Assembly: GCA_004555725.1 (NCBI GenBank)
Contig: SFHC01000003.1
Coordinates: forward strand, 62,001-126,000
Direction: 5' to 3'
DNA length: 64,000 bases
From: [Eubacterium] saphenum
GTDB lineage: Bacteria; Bacillota; Clostridia; Peptostreptococcales; Anaerovoracaceae
Part shown: one piece after another, positions 24,728 through 33,522 of the stretch
Layout of the letters: the number at the start of each line of letters is the position of its first letter
Numbering within the stretch: the first letter of the stretch is position 1
Translations under genes and position numbers: made by a program
Notes under the pieces: model-generated
The model's database searches: none
Told to the model about the DNA's origin: nothing
What the model saw: only the letters and a program-made list of their open reading frames with translations

Positions 24728-25675
24728 ATGAAAACGAGAAAAATTGGAATTATCGGAGTTGGTCACGTTGGAGCGCATGTGCTGAGTGCGCTGGTTACAC
24801 AGGGAATTGCGGATGAAATCGTACTGATTGATACGAATCCGGCTAAGTCTGCCTGCGAATGCCAGGATATCAAGGATTCTATCCCGTATATGCCGCATCG
24901 TGTAAGAGTATCTGTGGGTGATTATCCGGATTTAAAGGACTGTGATCTGGTTGTGAATGCCAGCGGAAAGATTTCCATTCTGGCTGAGACCCATGACCGT
25001 GTAGAAGAGATGAAATTCACTGTTCCGGCGGCTAAAGGATTTATTCCAAAGGTCAAGGCATCCGGATTCAATGGAATTTTCCTGAATATCAGCAATCCGT
25101 GCGATATCATCACCGCTGAGATTGCAAAGGGACTGGGACTTCCGAAAGGTCATGTGTTCGGTACAGGAACCGGACTGGATTCCGCGCGTCTGATCTCCCA
25201 TCTGGCCGAGAAGACAGGAATCGACCATAAATCCATTACTGCATATATGATCGGTGAGCATGGAAATTCCCAGTTTGCTCCATGGTCTCAGGTGGCATTC
25301 GGCTCCCATAAACTGGATGAGCTGGCAGCAGAGGATGAGCGCTTCCGCTTTGACCGCGATGCTATGATCAAGGAAACTGTAGACGGAGCATGGACTGTAT
25401 TTGCAGGCAAAAGTTGCACAGAATACGCAATTGCGGCGACTGCAGCAAGGATTATCCGTGCGATTTTCCATGATGAAAAGGCTATTATTCCTGTCAGCGC
25501 GCCGCTGGACGGTGATTTCGGCGAGCATGATGTCTTTGCGGGCGTACCGGCAATCATCGGTAAAGACGGCTGTGAAGAAGTCGTAGAGCTGCATCTGACG
25601 GATGAGGAGCTGGAACATTTCCATCAGTGCTGTGCAGGAATCCGCGAGAACATCAAGATTGCAGACGAAATGTAG
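24728..25675 (+). CDS. L-lactate/malate dehydrogenase-family enzyme (possibly L-2-hydroxyisocaproate dehydrogenase)
   Basis: 315 residues. An NAD-binding Rossmann start GIIGVGHVGAHV, SNPCDI, a substrate Arg in GTGLDSARL and the catalytic His in GEHGNSQF place it in the LDH/MDH superfamily. The mobile loop reads SGKISILAETHDRV rather than the KPGETR typical of lactate dehydrogenases, which is closer to 2-hydroxyacid dehydrogenases with bulkier substrates; the substrate is therefore open. AGGAGGG lies 7 bases before the ATG. It is monocistronic and ends in a strong terminator. Confidence 0.85.
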   Translation: MKTRKIGIIGVGHVGAHVLSALVTQGIADEIVLIDTNPAKSACECQDIKDSIPYMPHRVRVSVGDYPDLKDCDLVVNASGKISILAETHDRVEEMKFTVPAAKGFIPKVKASGFNGIFLNISNPCDIITAEIAKGLGLPKGHVFGTGTGLDSARLISHLAEKTGIDHKSITAYMIGEHGNSQFAPWSQVAFGSHKLDELAAEDERFRFDRDAMIKETVDGAWTVFAGKSCTEYAIAATAARIIRAIFHDEKAIIPVSAPLDGDFGEHDVFAGVPAIIGKDGCEEVVELHLTDEELEHFHQCCAGIRENIKIADEM

Positions 25676-25732
25676 GTAAAATGCAGGCTGTCGCATCAGT
25701 GATGTCCGCGCGATAATGATTGACAGAAACCA

Positions 25733-25801
25733 AAATAAACCTCCCGGAGAATGACGAACGGCAGTGTTGCCGCGGTTGATCATTCTTCTGGAGGTTTATT
25801 T
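25733..25801. terminator. Long bidirectional terminator hairpin
   Basis: AAATAAACCTCC-N2-GAGAATGA pairs with TCATTCTTC-N2-GAGGTTTATTT across a 24-base loop. The A/T tails at both ends suit termination in either direction. Confidence 0.88.
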
Positions 25802-25989
25802 GCTGTTTAACGATAAAAAACAGTTTAGCATGTAAATTTTATAACATTCGCATCGAAAAGTACAGTCAGAAAAGATCCGGGTGCAGGGAAGAGCAGAAAC
25901 GGAACAGATGTGATAAAATAAACAGGTATATTAATCGTATGCCTTCCGCTGACTGGAAGCTGTTATTAATTAAATAAAGGAGAATCAAT

Positions 25990-26700
25990 ATGTCTTTACA
26001 TATCGCTGTTTCAGAGAAAGCAAAAGTCGCAGAAACGGTTTTGATGCCGGGCGATCCGCTCCGCGCGCAGTTCATCGCGGAAAATTTTCTGGAAAATCCG
26101 GTGAGATATTCCGAGATCCGCAATATGTACGGGTATTCCGGCACATATAAAGGCGTGCCGGTATCTGTGCAGGGAAGCGGCATGGGTATGCCGTCAATGG
26201 GAATCTATTCCTGGGAGCTGTATGATCAGCACCATGTAGAAAATATTATCCGCATTGGAACAATGGGAAGTTTCAATCCGGATGTCCACGTCGGAGAGAC
26301 TGTGCTTGCGCTGGCGGCATCCACGGACTCCAGTTATATGGATACGTTCCATGTAGAAGGGCAGTATTCCCCGTGCTGCAGCTATGAACTGCTGACGGCT
26401 GCGCAGCAGGCATCTAAGGAGACGGGAATTGATGTATACGCAGGAAATGTGCTGTCCAGCGATCATTTCTATGAGGCAGATGCAGACTGGTGGAAATGCT
26501 GGCAGAGAATGGGCGTCATCGGCGTGGAGATGGAGACAGCAGCTCTTTATTCTAACGCGGCGTTCTTAAAGAAGAAGGCGCTTGCTGTGTTTACCGTCAG
26601 CGATCATTTTATCCTGGATGAGGTCGCGACGGTGGAACAGAGACAGACGCAGTTTACGGATATGATGAAGCTGGCGCTGGAAACAGCGGTAAGACTGTAG
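25990..26700 (+). CDS. deoD: Purine-nucleoside phosphorylase, DeoD type
   Basis: 236 residues of the hexameric NP-I family. It has MPGDPLRAQFIAE, GSGMGMPSMGIYSWEL (the family signature), IRIGTMGS and the base/ribose-binding VEMETAAL and SDHF. It cleaves purine (deoxy)ribonucleosides with phosphate to free base and ribose-1-phosphate. AAAGGAG precedes the ATG by 9 bases. The EamA transporter gene follows after 7 bases. Confidence 0.95.
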   Translation: MSLHIAVSEKAKVAETVLMPGDPLRAQFIAENFLENPVRYSEIRNMYGYSGTYKGVPVSVQGSGMGMPSMGIYSWELYDQHHVENIIRIGTMGSFNPDVHVGETVLALAASTDSSYMDTFHVEGQYSPCCSYELLTAAQQASKETGIDVYAGNVLSSDHFYEADADWWKCWQRMGVIGVEMETAALYSNAAFLKKKALAVFTVSDHFILDEVATVEQRQTQFTDMMKLALETAVRL

Positions 26701-26707
26701 GCGGGCC

Positions 26708-27718
26708 GTGGGACAGAATAACAATGCACAGAGGCGCTGGACTTCTCTTCCGGCGGTGTTGTCCGCAACTTTGGTCTGCTGTATCCTGTGGGGCAGCGCA
26801 TTTCCATGCATCAAAATCGGATATGCGCTGTTCTCAGTCCCGTCTTCTGATACCGCGTCTCAGATGCTGTTCGCGGGATTTCGGTTTACGCTTGCCGGTG
26901 TTCTGGTGATTGCCGCAGGGAGTCTGATGGAAAGAAAGTGGCTGCGCCCGGCCGAAAAGTCTGCCGGAAATGTGGTGATTCTGGCATTTCTGCAGACCGC
27001 CGGACAGTATTTCTTTTTCTATACCGGACTTGCGCACGCGAGCGGGGTCAACGCTTCTATAATAGAGGGCGCAGGAACGTTTATCACGATTCTGGTTGCT
27101 GCGTTTGTTTTCCGGACGGAGCATATGACGGTTCGGAAAACGGTGGGGAGCCTGATCGGGTTTGCCGGAGTTCTTATGGTTGAAATGCGGGGCAGCGGGG
27201 CTCTGCAGTTTCATTTTGCGCTGAATGGTGAAGGATGTATTCTTCTTTCTGCGGTTCTTGCGGCATTTTCTTCTTCCTGGATCAAACGCGCGGGACAGAA
27301 CGAGGATCCGACGACGCTGTCCGGGTATCAGTTTTTGCTGGGCGGCATTCTCCTGACCCTGTACGGATGGGTAAGAGGCGGGCGTCTGCACATCCCCGGC
27401 GCTACATGGAAAGGGGCGCTGCTGATTATCTATATGGCATTTATTTCTGCGGCGGCGTACACAATCTGGAGTATACTGCTGAAATATAATCCGGTCAGCC
27501 GGATCGCCATATTCGGGTTTATGAATCCGGTGATCGGCGTTCTGCTTTCCGCGGTTCTATTGGGTGAAACCGCACAGGCATTCCGCGTTCCGGCGCTTGC
27601 TGCGCTGATGCTGGTCTCTGCTGGGATTATTATTGTCAATTACGGCGGGCGTCCCGGGAAATCGGACGCCGGTTTCACAGCGTGTCGGAGAAATGAAATC
27701 AATAAAAAGAAAGAATAA
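26708..27718 (+). CDS. EamA/DMT-family transporter
   Basis: 336 residues with about ten predicted membrane segments in two EamA halves. Examples are CCILWGSAFPCIKIGYAL in the first half and AYTIWSILLKYNPVSRIAIF in the second. DMT exporters move metabolites or drugs; the substrate cannot be told. A GTG start at 26708 is assumed, 7 bases after deoD, with only a weak GGCGGGC ribosome site, so translational coupling to deoD is likely. A role in nucleoside or base transport is possible from context only. Confidence 0.85.
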   Translation: MGQNNNAQRRWTSLPAVLSATLVCCILWGSAFPCIKIGYALFSVPSSDTASQMLFAGFRFTLAGVLVIAAGSLMERKWLRPAEKSAGNVVILAFLQTAGQYFFFYTGLAHASGVNASIIEGAGTFITILVAAFVFRTEHMTVRKTVGSLIGFAGVLMVEMRGSGALQFHFALNGEGCILLSAVLAAFSSSWIKRAGQNEDPTTLSGYQFLLGGILLTLYGWVRGGRLHIPGATWKGALLIIYMAFISAAAYTIWSILLKYNPVSRIAIFGFMNPVIGVLLSAVLLGETAQAFRVPALAALMLVSAGIIIVNYGGRPGKSDAGFTACRRNEINKKKE

Positions 27719-27731
27719 GACAAAAGAGAAA

Positions 27732-27770
27732 ATAAAAAAGAACCGATGGGAGACACAACCATCGGTTCTT
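27732..27770 (-). terminator. Terminator of rpsT
   Basis: On the minus strand AAGAACCGATGG/CCATCGGTTCTT forms a perfect 12-bp stem followed by TTTTTT. Confidence 0.92.
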
Positions 27771-27823
27771 CGCTTAAAAGCATGTGCATCCCAGCAGATG
27801 CACCTGTGGGGACGGGTGAGATT

Positions 27824-28096
27824 TTACTTTCCTGCTTTTGCAGCGTTCAGTTTCTTGGTAACCTGAGAAACGTGTCTGCTTGCAGCCTGCTTGGAGATGA
27901 TGTGCTTGGTTGCAGCTTTCTTCAGCTGCTTCTCAACAGCAGTTCTCTTCTCAGCAGCTGTGTCCAGGTCTTTCGCGGCAATTGCTGCGTCGAATTCCTT
28001 GATGACAGCTTTCAGATCGTCCTTGATTACTCTGTTCTGAGCAGTCTTCTTAGCAGTAACTTTTACTCTCTTCTTTGCGGATTTGATATTAGCCAT
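27824..28096 (-). CDS. rpsT: 30S ribosomal protein S20
   Basis: 90 residues, highly basic, opening MANIKSAKKRVKVTAKKTAQN, the S20 N-terminus that binds 16S rRNA (shown to 20 residues as ANIKSAKKRVKVTAKKTAQN). The ATG at 28096 is chosen because the family begins MANIKSA and GTGGGGG lies just upstream; an in-frame GTG 12 bases earlier is less likely. It is divergent from lepA, a common neighbour of rpsT in Firmicutes. Confidence 0.97.
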   Translation of the reverse strand: MANIKSAKKRVKVTAKKTAQNRVIKDDLKAVIKEFDAAIAAKDLDTAAEKRTAVEKQLKKAATKHIISKQAASRHVSQVTKKLNAAKAGK

Positions 28097-28332
28097 GTTT
28101 ACCCCCACTACTAAAATATAGCATTAAAAAATTAAATACGCAGTTTTGACTATAGCACGTGTACCCGGAAAATGCAAGCGTTTCCGGCGAAAAGCAAGGA
28201 AATAAATGGAAATAACTGCGTGTTTCTGAAGAAGGCGCGAAGCGGGGATTTTCGTGCGGAGCAGGGTCAGCAGTTTACCGCCTTGCGTATTGCTTTTTGT
28301 CGGAAGAATGGGTGCGTGAAACGGCGTATGTA

Positions 28333-28341
28333 TGGTAGAAT
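28333..28341 (+). promoter_or_regulatory. Extended -10 promoter for lepA
   Basis: TGGTAGAAT, with TAGAAT at 28336-28341, lies 37 bases before the start of lepA. No consensus -35 is present. Confidence 0.55.
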
Positions 28342-28377
28342 AAAACAGATCATCTCAAATAGTAAGGAGAAAATTGA

Positions 28378-30195
28378 ATGAAAGATAATGATTATCAGAA
28401 ATATATCCGTAATTTCAGCATCATCGCGCATATTGACCACGGTAAGTCGACGCTGGCGGACCGCATGATTGAAATGACGGGGCTGGTGGCAGAGCGTGAC
28501 ATGAAAGAGCAGCTGCTGGATAATATGGATCTGGAGCGGGAGCGGGGAATCACGATCAAACTGCAGACGACGCGTCTGGTATATAAGGCAAAGGACGGAC
28601 AGGAATATATCTTCAATCTGATCGACACGCCGGGACATGTGGACTTCAATTACGAGGTCAGCCGGAGCCTGGCGGCGTGCGAGGGCGCAGTTCTGGTCGT
28701 CGACGCGACGCAGGGTGTAGAGGCGCAGACAATGGGAAATGTCTACCTTGCCCTGAACGAGGATCTGGAAATTCTGCCGTGCCTGAATAAGATGGATCTT
28801 GCAAGTGCGCGGCCTGAAGAGTCCAGGGAAGAAATTGAAGAAATGATCGGCATTGACGCGGAGGAGGCGCCGGAAGTTTCGGCCAAGACCGGCATGGGTG
28901 TCGAGAATCTTCTGGAAAAAATTGTAACTGACATTCCTGCGCCGACGGGAGATGTGGATGCTCCGCTGAAAGCGCTGATTTTTGACTCTGTATATGATAA
29001 TTACAAGGGTGTAGTGATTTTTGTGCGTCTGTTCGACGGGCAGGTCAAGGTCGGCGATACGATCCGTCTGATGGCCGCGAAGGCAAATTATGAGGTAACG
29101 GAAGTCGGTGTCATGGCGCCGAGCCACGTTCCGGCCAAGTTCCTGCGGGCCGGCGATGTAGGGTACATCTGCGCGGCGATCAAGCAGGTCAGAGACGCCA
29201 GAGTCGGAGACACGGTCACGCTTGCCAATCGTCCGACGGAGAAGAGCCTGCCGGGATACAAGAAGGTGCAGCCGATGGTATTCTCCGGAATTTACCCGGC
29301 AGAGGGCGAGAAGTACGAGTCCGTCAAGGAGGCGCTGGAGCGGCTCCAGGTCAATGACGCGTCGCTCCTGTTCGAGCCGGAGACTTCTGCTGCGCTGGGA
29401 TTCGGTTTTCGCTGCGGCTTCCTGGGCCTTCTGCATATGGAGGTCATTGTGGAGCGTCTGGAGAGAGAATTCCATCTGGACATCATCACCACCTCGCCGA
29501 GCGTTGTGTATAAGGTCATCCTGACCGACGGTTCCGTGAAAATGATTCAGAATCCGACCAACCTGCCGGATCCTTCCGAGATTGACCACATCGAGGAGCC
29601 GATCGTAAAGGCGGACATTATGCTGCCGAAGACATACGTCGGATCCATTATGGAGCTCTGTCAGAAACGGCGCGGAACCATGATGGGCATGGATTACATC
29701 ACCACCGACCGCGTCGAACTGCATTACGAACTTCCTCTGAATGAAGTTATCTACGACTTCTTTGACGCGCTGAAATCCATGACCAAGGGTTACGGATCAC
29801 TCGATTACGAGTTCGTCCGCTACGAGAAATCCGACCTGGTCAAGATGGATATTCTGCTGAACAAGAACATCGTCGACGCCTTCTCCATGATCGTCCACCG
29901 TTCCGAGGCGTACAACCGCGCGCGTTTTGTCTGCAAGAAACTGAAGGAAGTCATTCCGATGCACCAGTTTGAGGTTCCGATCCAGGCTGCCGTCGGACAA
30001 AAGGTTATCGCCCGTGAGACGGTCAGGGCGTACCGCAAGGATGTAATTGCAAAGTGCTACGGCGGAGATATTTCCCGAAAGAAGAAGCTGCTGGAGAAGC
30101 AGAAAGAGGGAAAGAAGAGAATGCAGCAGTTCGGAAAGGTAGAAGTTCCGCAGGAAGCCTTTACGGCGGTGCTGAAATATGACGATGATAAGTAA
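28378..30195 (+). CDS. lepA: Elongation factor 4 (LepA)
   Basis: 605-residue translational GTPase. G1 is AHIDHGKST, G2 includes RGITIKLQ, G3 is DTPGHVDF, G4 is NKMD; the LepA-specific C-terminal domain ends with Lys-rich helices (GGDISRKKKLLEKQKEGKKR in two helices). It promotes back-translocation or rescue of stalled ribosomes. AAGGAG lies 9 bases before the ATG. It overlaps hemW by 17 bases if that gene starts at 30179. Confidence 0.97.
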   Translation: MKDNDYQKYIRNFSIIAHIDHGKSTLADRMIEMTGLVAERDMKEQLLDNMDLERERGITIKLQTTRLVYKAKDGQEYIFNLIDTPGHVDFNYEVSRSLAACEGAVLVVDATQGVEAQTMGNVYLALNEDLEILPCLNKMDLASARPEESREEIEEMIGIDAEEAPEVSAKTGMGVENLLEKIVTDIPAPTGDVDAPLKALIFDSVYDNYKGVVIFVRLFDGQVKVGDTIRLMAAKANYEVTEVGVMAPSHVPAKFLRAGDVGYICAAIKQVRDARVGDTVTLANRPTEKSLPGYKKVQPMVFSGIYPAEGEKYESVKEALERLQVNDASLLFEPETSAALGFGFRCGFLGLLHMEVIVERLEREFHLDIITTSPSVVYKVILTDGSVKMIQNPTNLPDPSEIDHIEEPIVKADIMLPKTYVGSIMELCQKRRGTMMGMDYITTDRVELHYELPLNEVIYDFFDALKSMTKGYGSLDYEFVRYEKSDLVKMDILLNKNIVDAFSMIVHRSEAYNRARFVCKKLKEVIPMHQFEVPIQAAVGQKVIARETVRAYRKDVIAKCYGGDISRKKKLLEKQKEGKKRMQQFGKVEVPQEAFTAVLKYDDDK

Positions 30196-31513
30196 AACGA
30201 TGCAGATTATGAAGAATTCCGGAGCAGAAAATAGTACAGGAAAAAGGATCTCGGATGCCGGGGAGAGTAATCCCCTCGGCATCTATATTCATATTCCGTT
30301 CTGTATGTCCCGCTGCCGGTACTGCGGGTTTTATTCGCAGGCTGTCGGGAGAACGCAGGGGCCGGAGGCTCTTCAGAAGGAGGCCGCGTACACAGACCGT
30401 CTGGTTGCGGAGATTCTCGGATACGGGAGTCAGCTGAAGCGGGCAGAATCCTGCCGGAGAAGCTTTTCCGCGGAGGATGCACAGGACGCGGATCGGCGCG
30501 TTTCTTTGGATCCGGGTCCTGGTGAGAATTGCAGGGAGGCCTGGAGGAAGCAGTTTTTTCAGGGCGGGCCGTACATCGTGGACAGTGTGTTTATCGGCGG
30601 CGGGACGCCGAGTATTCTTCCGGCGGAATATATTTCCCGGCTGCTCTCTTGCGTAAAAGAATCCTTTTGTCTGAAACCGGACGCGGAAATCACGATGGAG
30701 GCAAATCCTGGAACGCTGACGGAAAGCAAACTCAGAATGCTGAAGGAGGCGGGCGTGAACCGGCTGTCTCTTGGGCTGCAGTCGTTTGATAACAGGATCC
30801 TGAAAGCGATGGGGCGCGCGCATACGGCGGAGACGTTCATGGAAAGTTATCGCCTGGCCAGAAAAGCCGGATTTCAGAACATCAATATCGACCTGATGTT
30901 TGATTTTCCGGGGCAGCGCATGGAGCAGTGGGAGGACACGCTGAAGAAGGCGGCTGCGCTGAAGCCGGAGCACATCTCGTTTTACGGGCTGCAGATTGAA
31001 GAGGGAACGCCGCTGTATGAGGATTATAAAATGGAGCGGATCCCGGAGCTGGATGAAGAAAAAGACGCGGAAATGTATTTTCGGGCACTGGATCTGCTGA
31101 AAAGTGAAGGATACCACCACTATGAGATATCCAATGCCGCGCTTCCCGGATATGAATGCCGCCATAATCTGAAATACTGGCATTTTCAGGACTATTTGGG
31201 AATTGGAGCGTCGGCGAGCTCGTTCATGAACGGAGTGCGCGTCACAGAGAATCCCGGAGGCGGGCATCATGTGAATACATTTTTGGAAAACTGCGCCGAA
31301 TATGTGTTTACTGCACTCCGGACAGATGCAGGGGTGGATCTGCAGGCGTTCAGAAAGATGTTTGGAAGAGAGCTATGGGAGGTATTTTCTGATCGGAGAG
31401 AAGAGTATCGCCAGTACGCTGAACGCGGTCTGGTGAAAGAAGAGAACGGTCATATGACGCTGACCCGGGAGGGGATTCCTGTATCCAACGATGTTATGGC
31501 GCTGTTCGTGTAG
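30179..31513 (+). CDS. hemW: HemW-like radical SAM protein (heme chaperone)
   Basis: 444 residues. The radical SAM cluster motif CMSRCRYC has Cys42, Cys46 and Cys49; FIGGGTPS is the SAM-binding glycine motif, and HNLKYW is a HemW hallmark. HemW proteins bind heme and were long misannotated as coproporphyrinogen oxidases. Next to lepA it matches the usual Firmicute order. About 45 extra residues (roughly 83-130, rich in Arg, Ser, Asp) separate the cluster strand from the glycine motif. The start is uncertain because no ATG here has a good ribosome site; 30179 is used. Confidence 0.88.
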   Translation: MTMISKTMQIMKNSGAENSTGKRISDAGESNPLGIYIHIPFCMSRCRYCGFYSQAVGRTQGPEALQKEAAYTDRLVAEILGYGSQLKRAESCRRSFSAEDAQDADRRVSLDPGPGENCREAWRKQFFQGGPYIVDSVFIGGGTPSILPAEYISRLLSCVKESFCLKPDAEITMEANPGTLTESKLRMLKEAGVNRLSLGLQSFDNRILKAMGRAHTAETFMESYRLARKAGFQNINIDLMFDFPGQRMEQWEDTLKKAAALKPEHISFYGLQIEEGTPLYEDYKMERIPELDEEKDAEMYFRALDLLKSEGYHHYEISNAALPGYECRHNLKYWHFQDYLGIGASASSFMNGVRVTENPGGGHHVNTFLENCAEYVFTALRTDAGVDLQAFRKMFGRELWEVFSDRREEYRQYAERGLVKEENGHMTLTREGIPVSNDVMALFV

Positions 31514-31627
31514 AGCGGCGCGCGGAAGAGGAAGAGAATGAAGAATCAGGTGTGCGGAGATCCCGTCTTTTCTGCTCGGCGTGTATATTTCTTCTGAAAA
31601 CGGCCACAGAATTTCCATAAATAGATG

Positions 31628-31656
31628 TTGACAATTCCCCCTGATGGGGGTACATT
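31628..31656 (+). promoter_or_regulatory. hrcA operon promoter with a C5/G5 dyad in the spacer
   Basis: TTGACA (31628-31633), 17-base spacer, TACATT (31651-31656). The spacer contains a perfect inverted repeat CCCCCTGATGGGGG (31637-31650). Confidence 0.75.
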
Positions 31657-31667
31657 ATATATAGCAG

Positions 31668-31693
31668 TTAGCACTCTAAGCGTTGAGTGCTAA
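31668..31693. promoter_or_regulatory. CIRCE element (HrcA operator), 8-base spacer
   Basis: TTAGCACTC (31668-31676), eight bases, GAGTGCTAA (31685-31693). Both arms match the CIRCE consensus perfectly. The standard spacer is nine bases. It overlaps the expected transcription start, where HrcA would block RNA polymerase. Confidence 0.93.
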
Positions 31694-31717
31694 CAAGCTA
31701 AAAAGGGGAGATGAGAT

Positions 31718-32770
31718 ATGGAGCTGACAGAGAGAAAATTGAAGATCCTGCAGCAGATTATCGGCGATTATGTCAGGACTGCAGAGCCTGTCGGTTCGCG
31801 AACCCTTTCTAAAGAGTTCAACAATGCATTCAGCCCGGCGACAATCCGAAATGAGATGAGCGACCTGGAAGAGATGGGTTATCTCACGCATCCGCATACA
31901 TCGGCGGGGCGCGTGCCGTCGGACAAGGCGTATCGCTGGTATGTAAACAACTCGATGGGGAAGGTAGAGATACCGCAGGAATCGCAGAAGATAATCAAGG
32001 ATACCCTGCACAGTGATATTGATGAACTTGATAAAACCATTCAGAGAGCAGCGGATCTGCTGTCGGAGATTACCAATCTGGCGGCCTTTGCGCTGAGTCC
32101 GGTGCAGGATGAGGATCGGCTGAAGTTCGTTGATTTTCTGCCGGTAGATGAGCATACAGTCATTCTGATGACGGTTGCGGAGAGCGGAAAGTCATCCAAT
32201 AATCTGATCCACATGGAGGCGCCGGTCTCCGATGAGGTGCTGCGGGTGCTCAGCAAGACGCTGACCTACACGTACCGCGGGCGGAGGCTTACAGACTTTC
32301 TGAAAGACGACATCATTTCCGAGTTCCAGAACGACGTGGCGGCGATGAGCCCGCTGGCCAGAGATGTGATGCCGAATTTCATGCATACGCTGGAAAATCT
32401 TTTGAATGTAAGGTTTTATATGGACGGTCTGAGCAACATCTTTGACCAGCCGGAATACGCAGATCTGCAGCGCGCAAAGAGCTTTATTTCCCTGTTTGAC
32501 AACCGGGACGAGCTCGTAAAGACGCTGATGGACCGGGAAAACGGCATGGTGGTCACCATAGGAGATGAAAATGCAGACGCAGATCTGAAAGACTGTTCGC
32601 TGATTACTGCGACGTACCATGTAAACGGCCGGTTTGCCGGAAAGATCGGCGTAATCGGACCGACAAGAATGAAATATGATGAAATCACTTCGATTGTCCA
32701 GTATCTCACGGACAATCTGAATGATGCATTTAAAATAGGCGGAGGCGGTGAAAACAATAATCATGGATGA
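31718..32770 (+). CDS. hrcA: Heat-inducible transcription repressor HrcA
   Basis: 350 residues. An N-terminal winged helix (TERKLKILQQIIGDYV, SPATIRNEMSDLEEMGYL) and the SAGRVPSDKAYRWYV motif are followed by a GAF-like domain. It represses its own operon through the CIRCE upstream, with GroEL as the usual co-factor. AAGGGGAG lies about 9 bases before the ATG. Its last 8 bases overlap grpE. Confidence 0.97.
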   Translation: MELTERKLKILQQIIGDYVRTAEPVGSRTLSKEFNNAFSPATIRNEMSDLEEMGYLTHPHTSAGRVPSDKAYRWYVNNSMGKVEIPQESQKIIKDTLHSDIDELDKTIQRAADLLSEITNLAAFALSPVQDEDRLKFVDFLPVDEHTVILMTVAESGKSSNNLIHMEAPVSDEVLRVLSKTLTYTYRGRRLTDFLKDDIISEFQNDVAAMSPLARDVMPNFMHTLENLLNVRFYMDGLSNIFDQPEYADLQRAKSFISLFDNRDELVKTLMDRENGMVVTIGDENADADLKDCSLITATYHVNGRFAGKIGVIGPTRMKYDEITSIVQYLTDNLNDAFKIGGGGENNNHG

Positions 32771-33383
32771 ACAGAAAAAAGACAGCGCGCAGGAGCAGGA
32801 TCTGAAGCAAAACGCGGAGGATCAGGCTCAGGACGCAGCTGAAAACGAGGCCGGCGGAACTTCTTCCGAGGGACCGCAGACAAAGGCTGAAGAACAAGAG
32901 AGCACAGCGTCTGATGAAACTGGAAATGCGTCCGGTTCCGACGGCGCATCCGATCAGAACGCGGAGGGCGAGTCAGAAGATCAGAATGAAAAGTACATTC
33001 GTCTGATGGCCGATTTCCAGAACTATAAACGCAGAGTTGAGAAGGAGAAATCTGAGATTTACGATTACGCAAATCAGAAGATCCTGGCAGAGCTGCTGAC
33101 CGTTCTGGATAACTTTGAGCGTGCGCTTTCCCAGGAATGTGCAGATGAGGCATATGAGAAGGGTATGAGCATGATCTTTAAACAGTTCCGCGAGGTTCTG
33201 GAGAAATCCGGACTGGAGGAAATCGAAGCGCAGGGAAAGGAGTTTGATCCGAACTTCCATCATGCCGTGATGACCGACAGTAATGATGACTATGAGTCAG
33301 GTCAGGTAACCGATGTTCTGCAGAAGGGATACACCCTTCACGGAAAAGTTGTCCGTCCGGCGATGGTCAAAGTCAATCAGTAA
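32763..33383 (+). CDS. grpE: Nucleotide exchange factor GrpE
   Basis: 206 residues. The first 75 are acidic, Glu/Gln/Ser-rich and disordered; they are followed by the GrpE coiled coil (EKYIRLMADFQNYKRRVEKE in the helix) and the beta-wing domain ending GKVVRPAMVKV. It releases ADP from DnaK. ATG 32763 is used, overlapping hrcA; an in-frame GTG at 32748 lies only 2 bases from GGAGG, so the exact start is uncertain. Confidence 0.95.
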   Translation: MDEQKKDSAQEQDLKQNAEDQAQDAAENEAGGTSSEGPQTKAEEQESTASDETGNASGSDGASDQNAEGESEDQNEKYIRLMADFQNYKRRVEKEKSEIYDYANQKILAELLTVLDNFERALSQECADEAYEKGMSMIFKQFREVLEKSGLEEIEAQGKEFDPNFHHAVMTDSNDDYESGQVTDVLQKGYTLHGKVVRPAMVKVNQ

Positions 33384-33447
33384 GCCCAAAGATCGGTTAT
33401 AATAATCAGCTAATCAGCAAGCCCGGCCGCAAGGCCTGACCATAGAC

Positions 33448-33474
33448 AGAGGCGTTCAGCATGAAACGCCGTCT
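33448..33474 (+). other. Hairpin in the grpE-dnaK gap
   Basis: AGAGGCGTT and AACGCCGTCT form a short stem 50 bases before dnaK; a GGCC-GCAA-GGCC hairpin lies just upstream. No T-run follows, so processing or mRNA stability is more likely than termination. A TATAAT at 33398-33403 could be an internal promoter but has no good -35. Confidence 0.45.
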
Positions 33475-33522
33475 CTTAAAAAGGGTTTTGGGAGAGAATT
33501 AATTCAAAGGAGGAAATTCGTT

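Noticed and set aside
28267..29724. 485-codon minus-strand open frame opposite lepA
   Set aside because: Antisense shadow of a well-conserved gene with no domain or ribosome site; long shadows are common opposite GC-biased codons.
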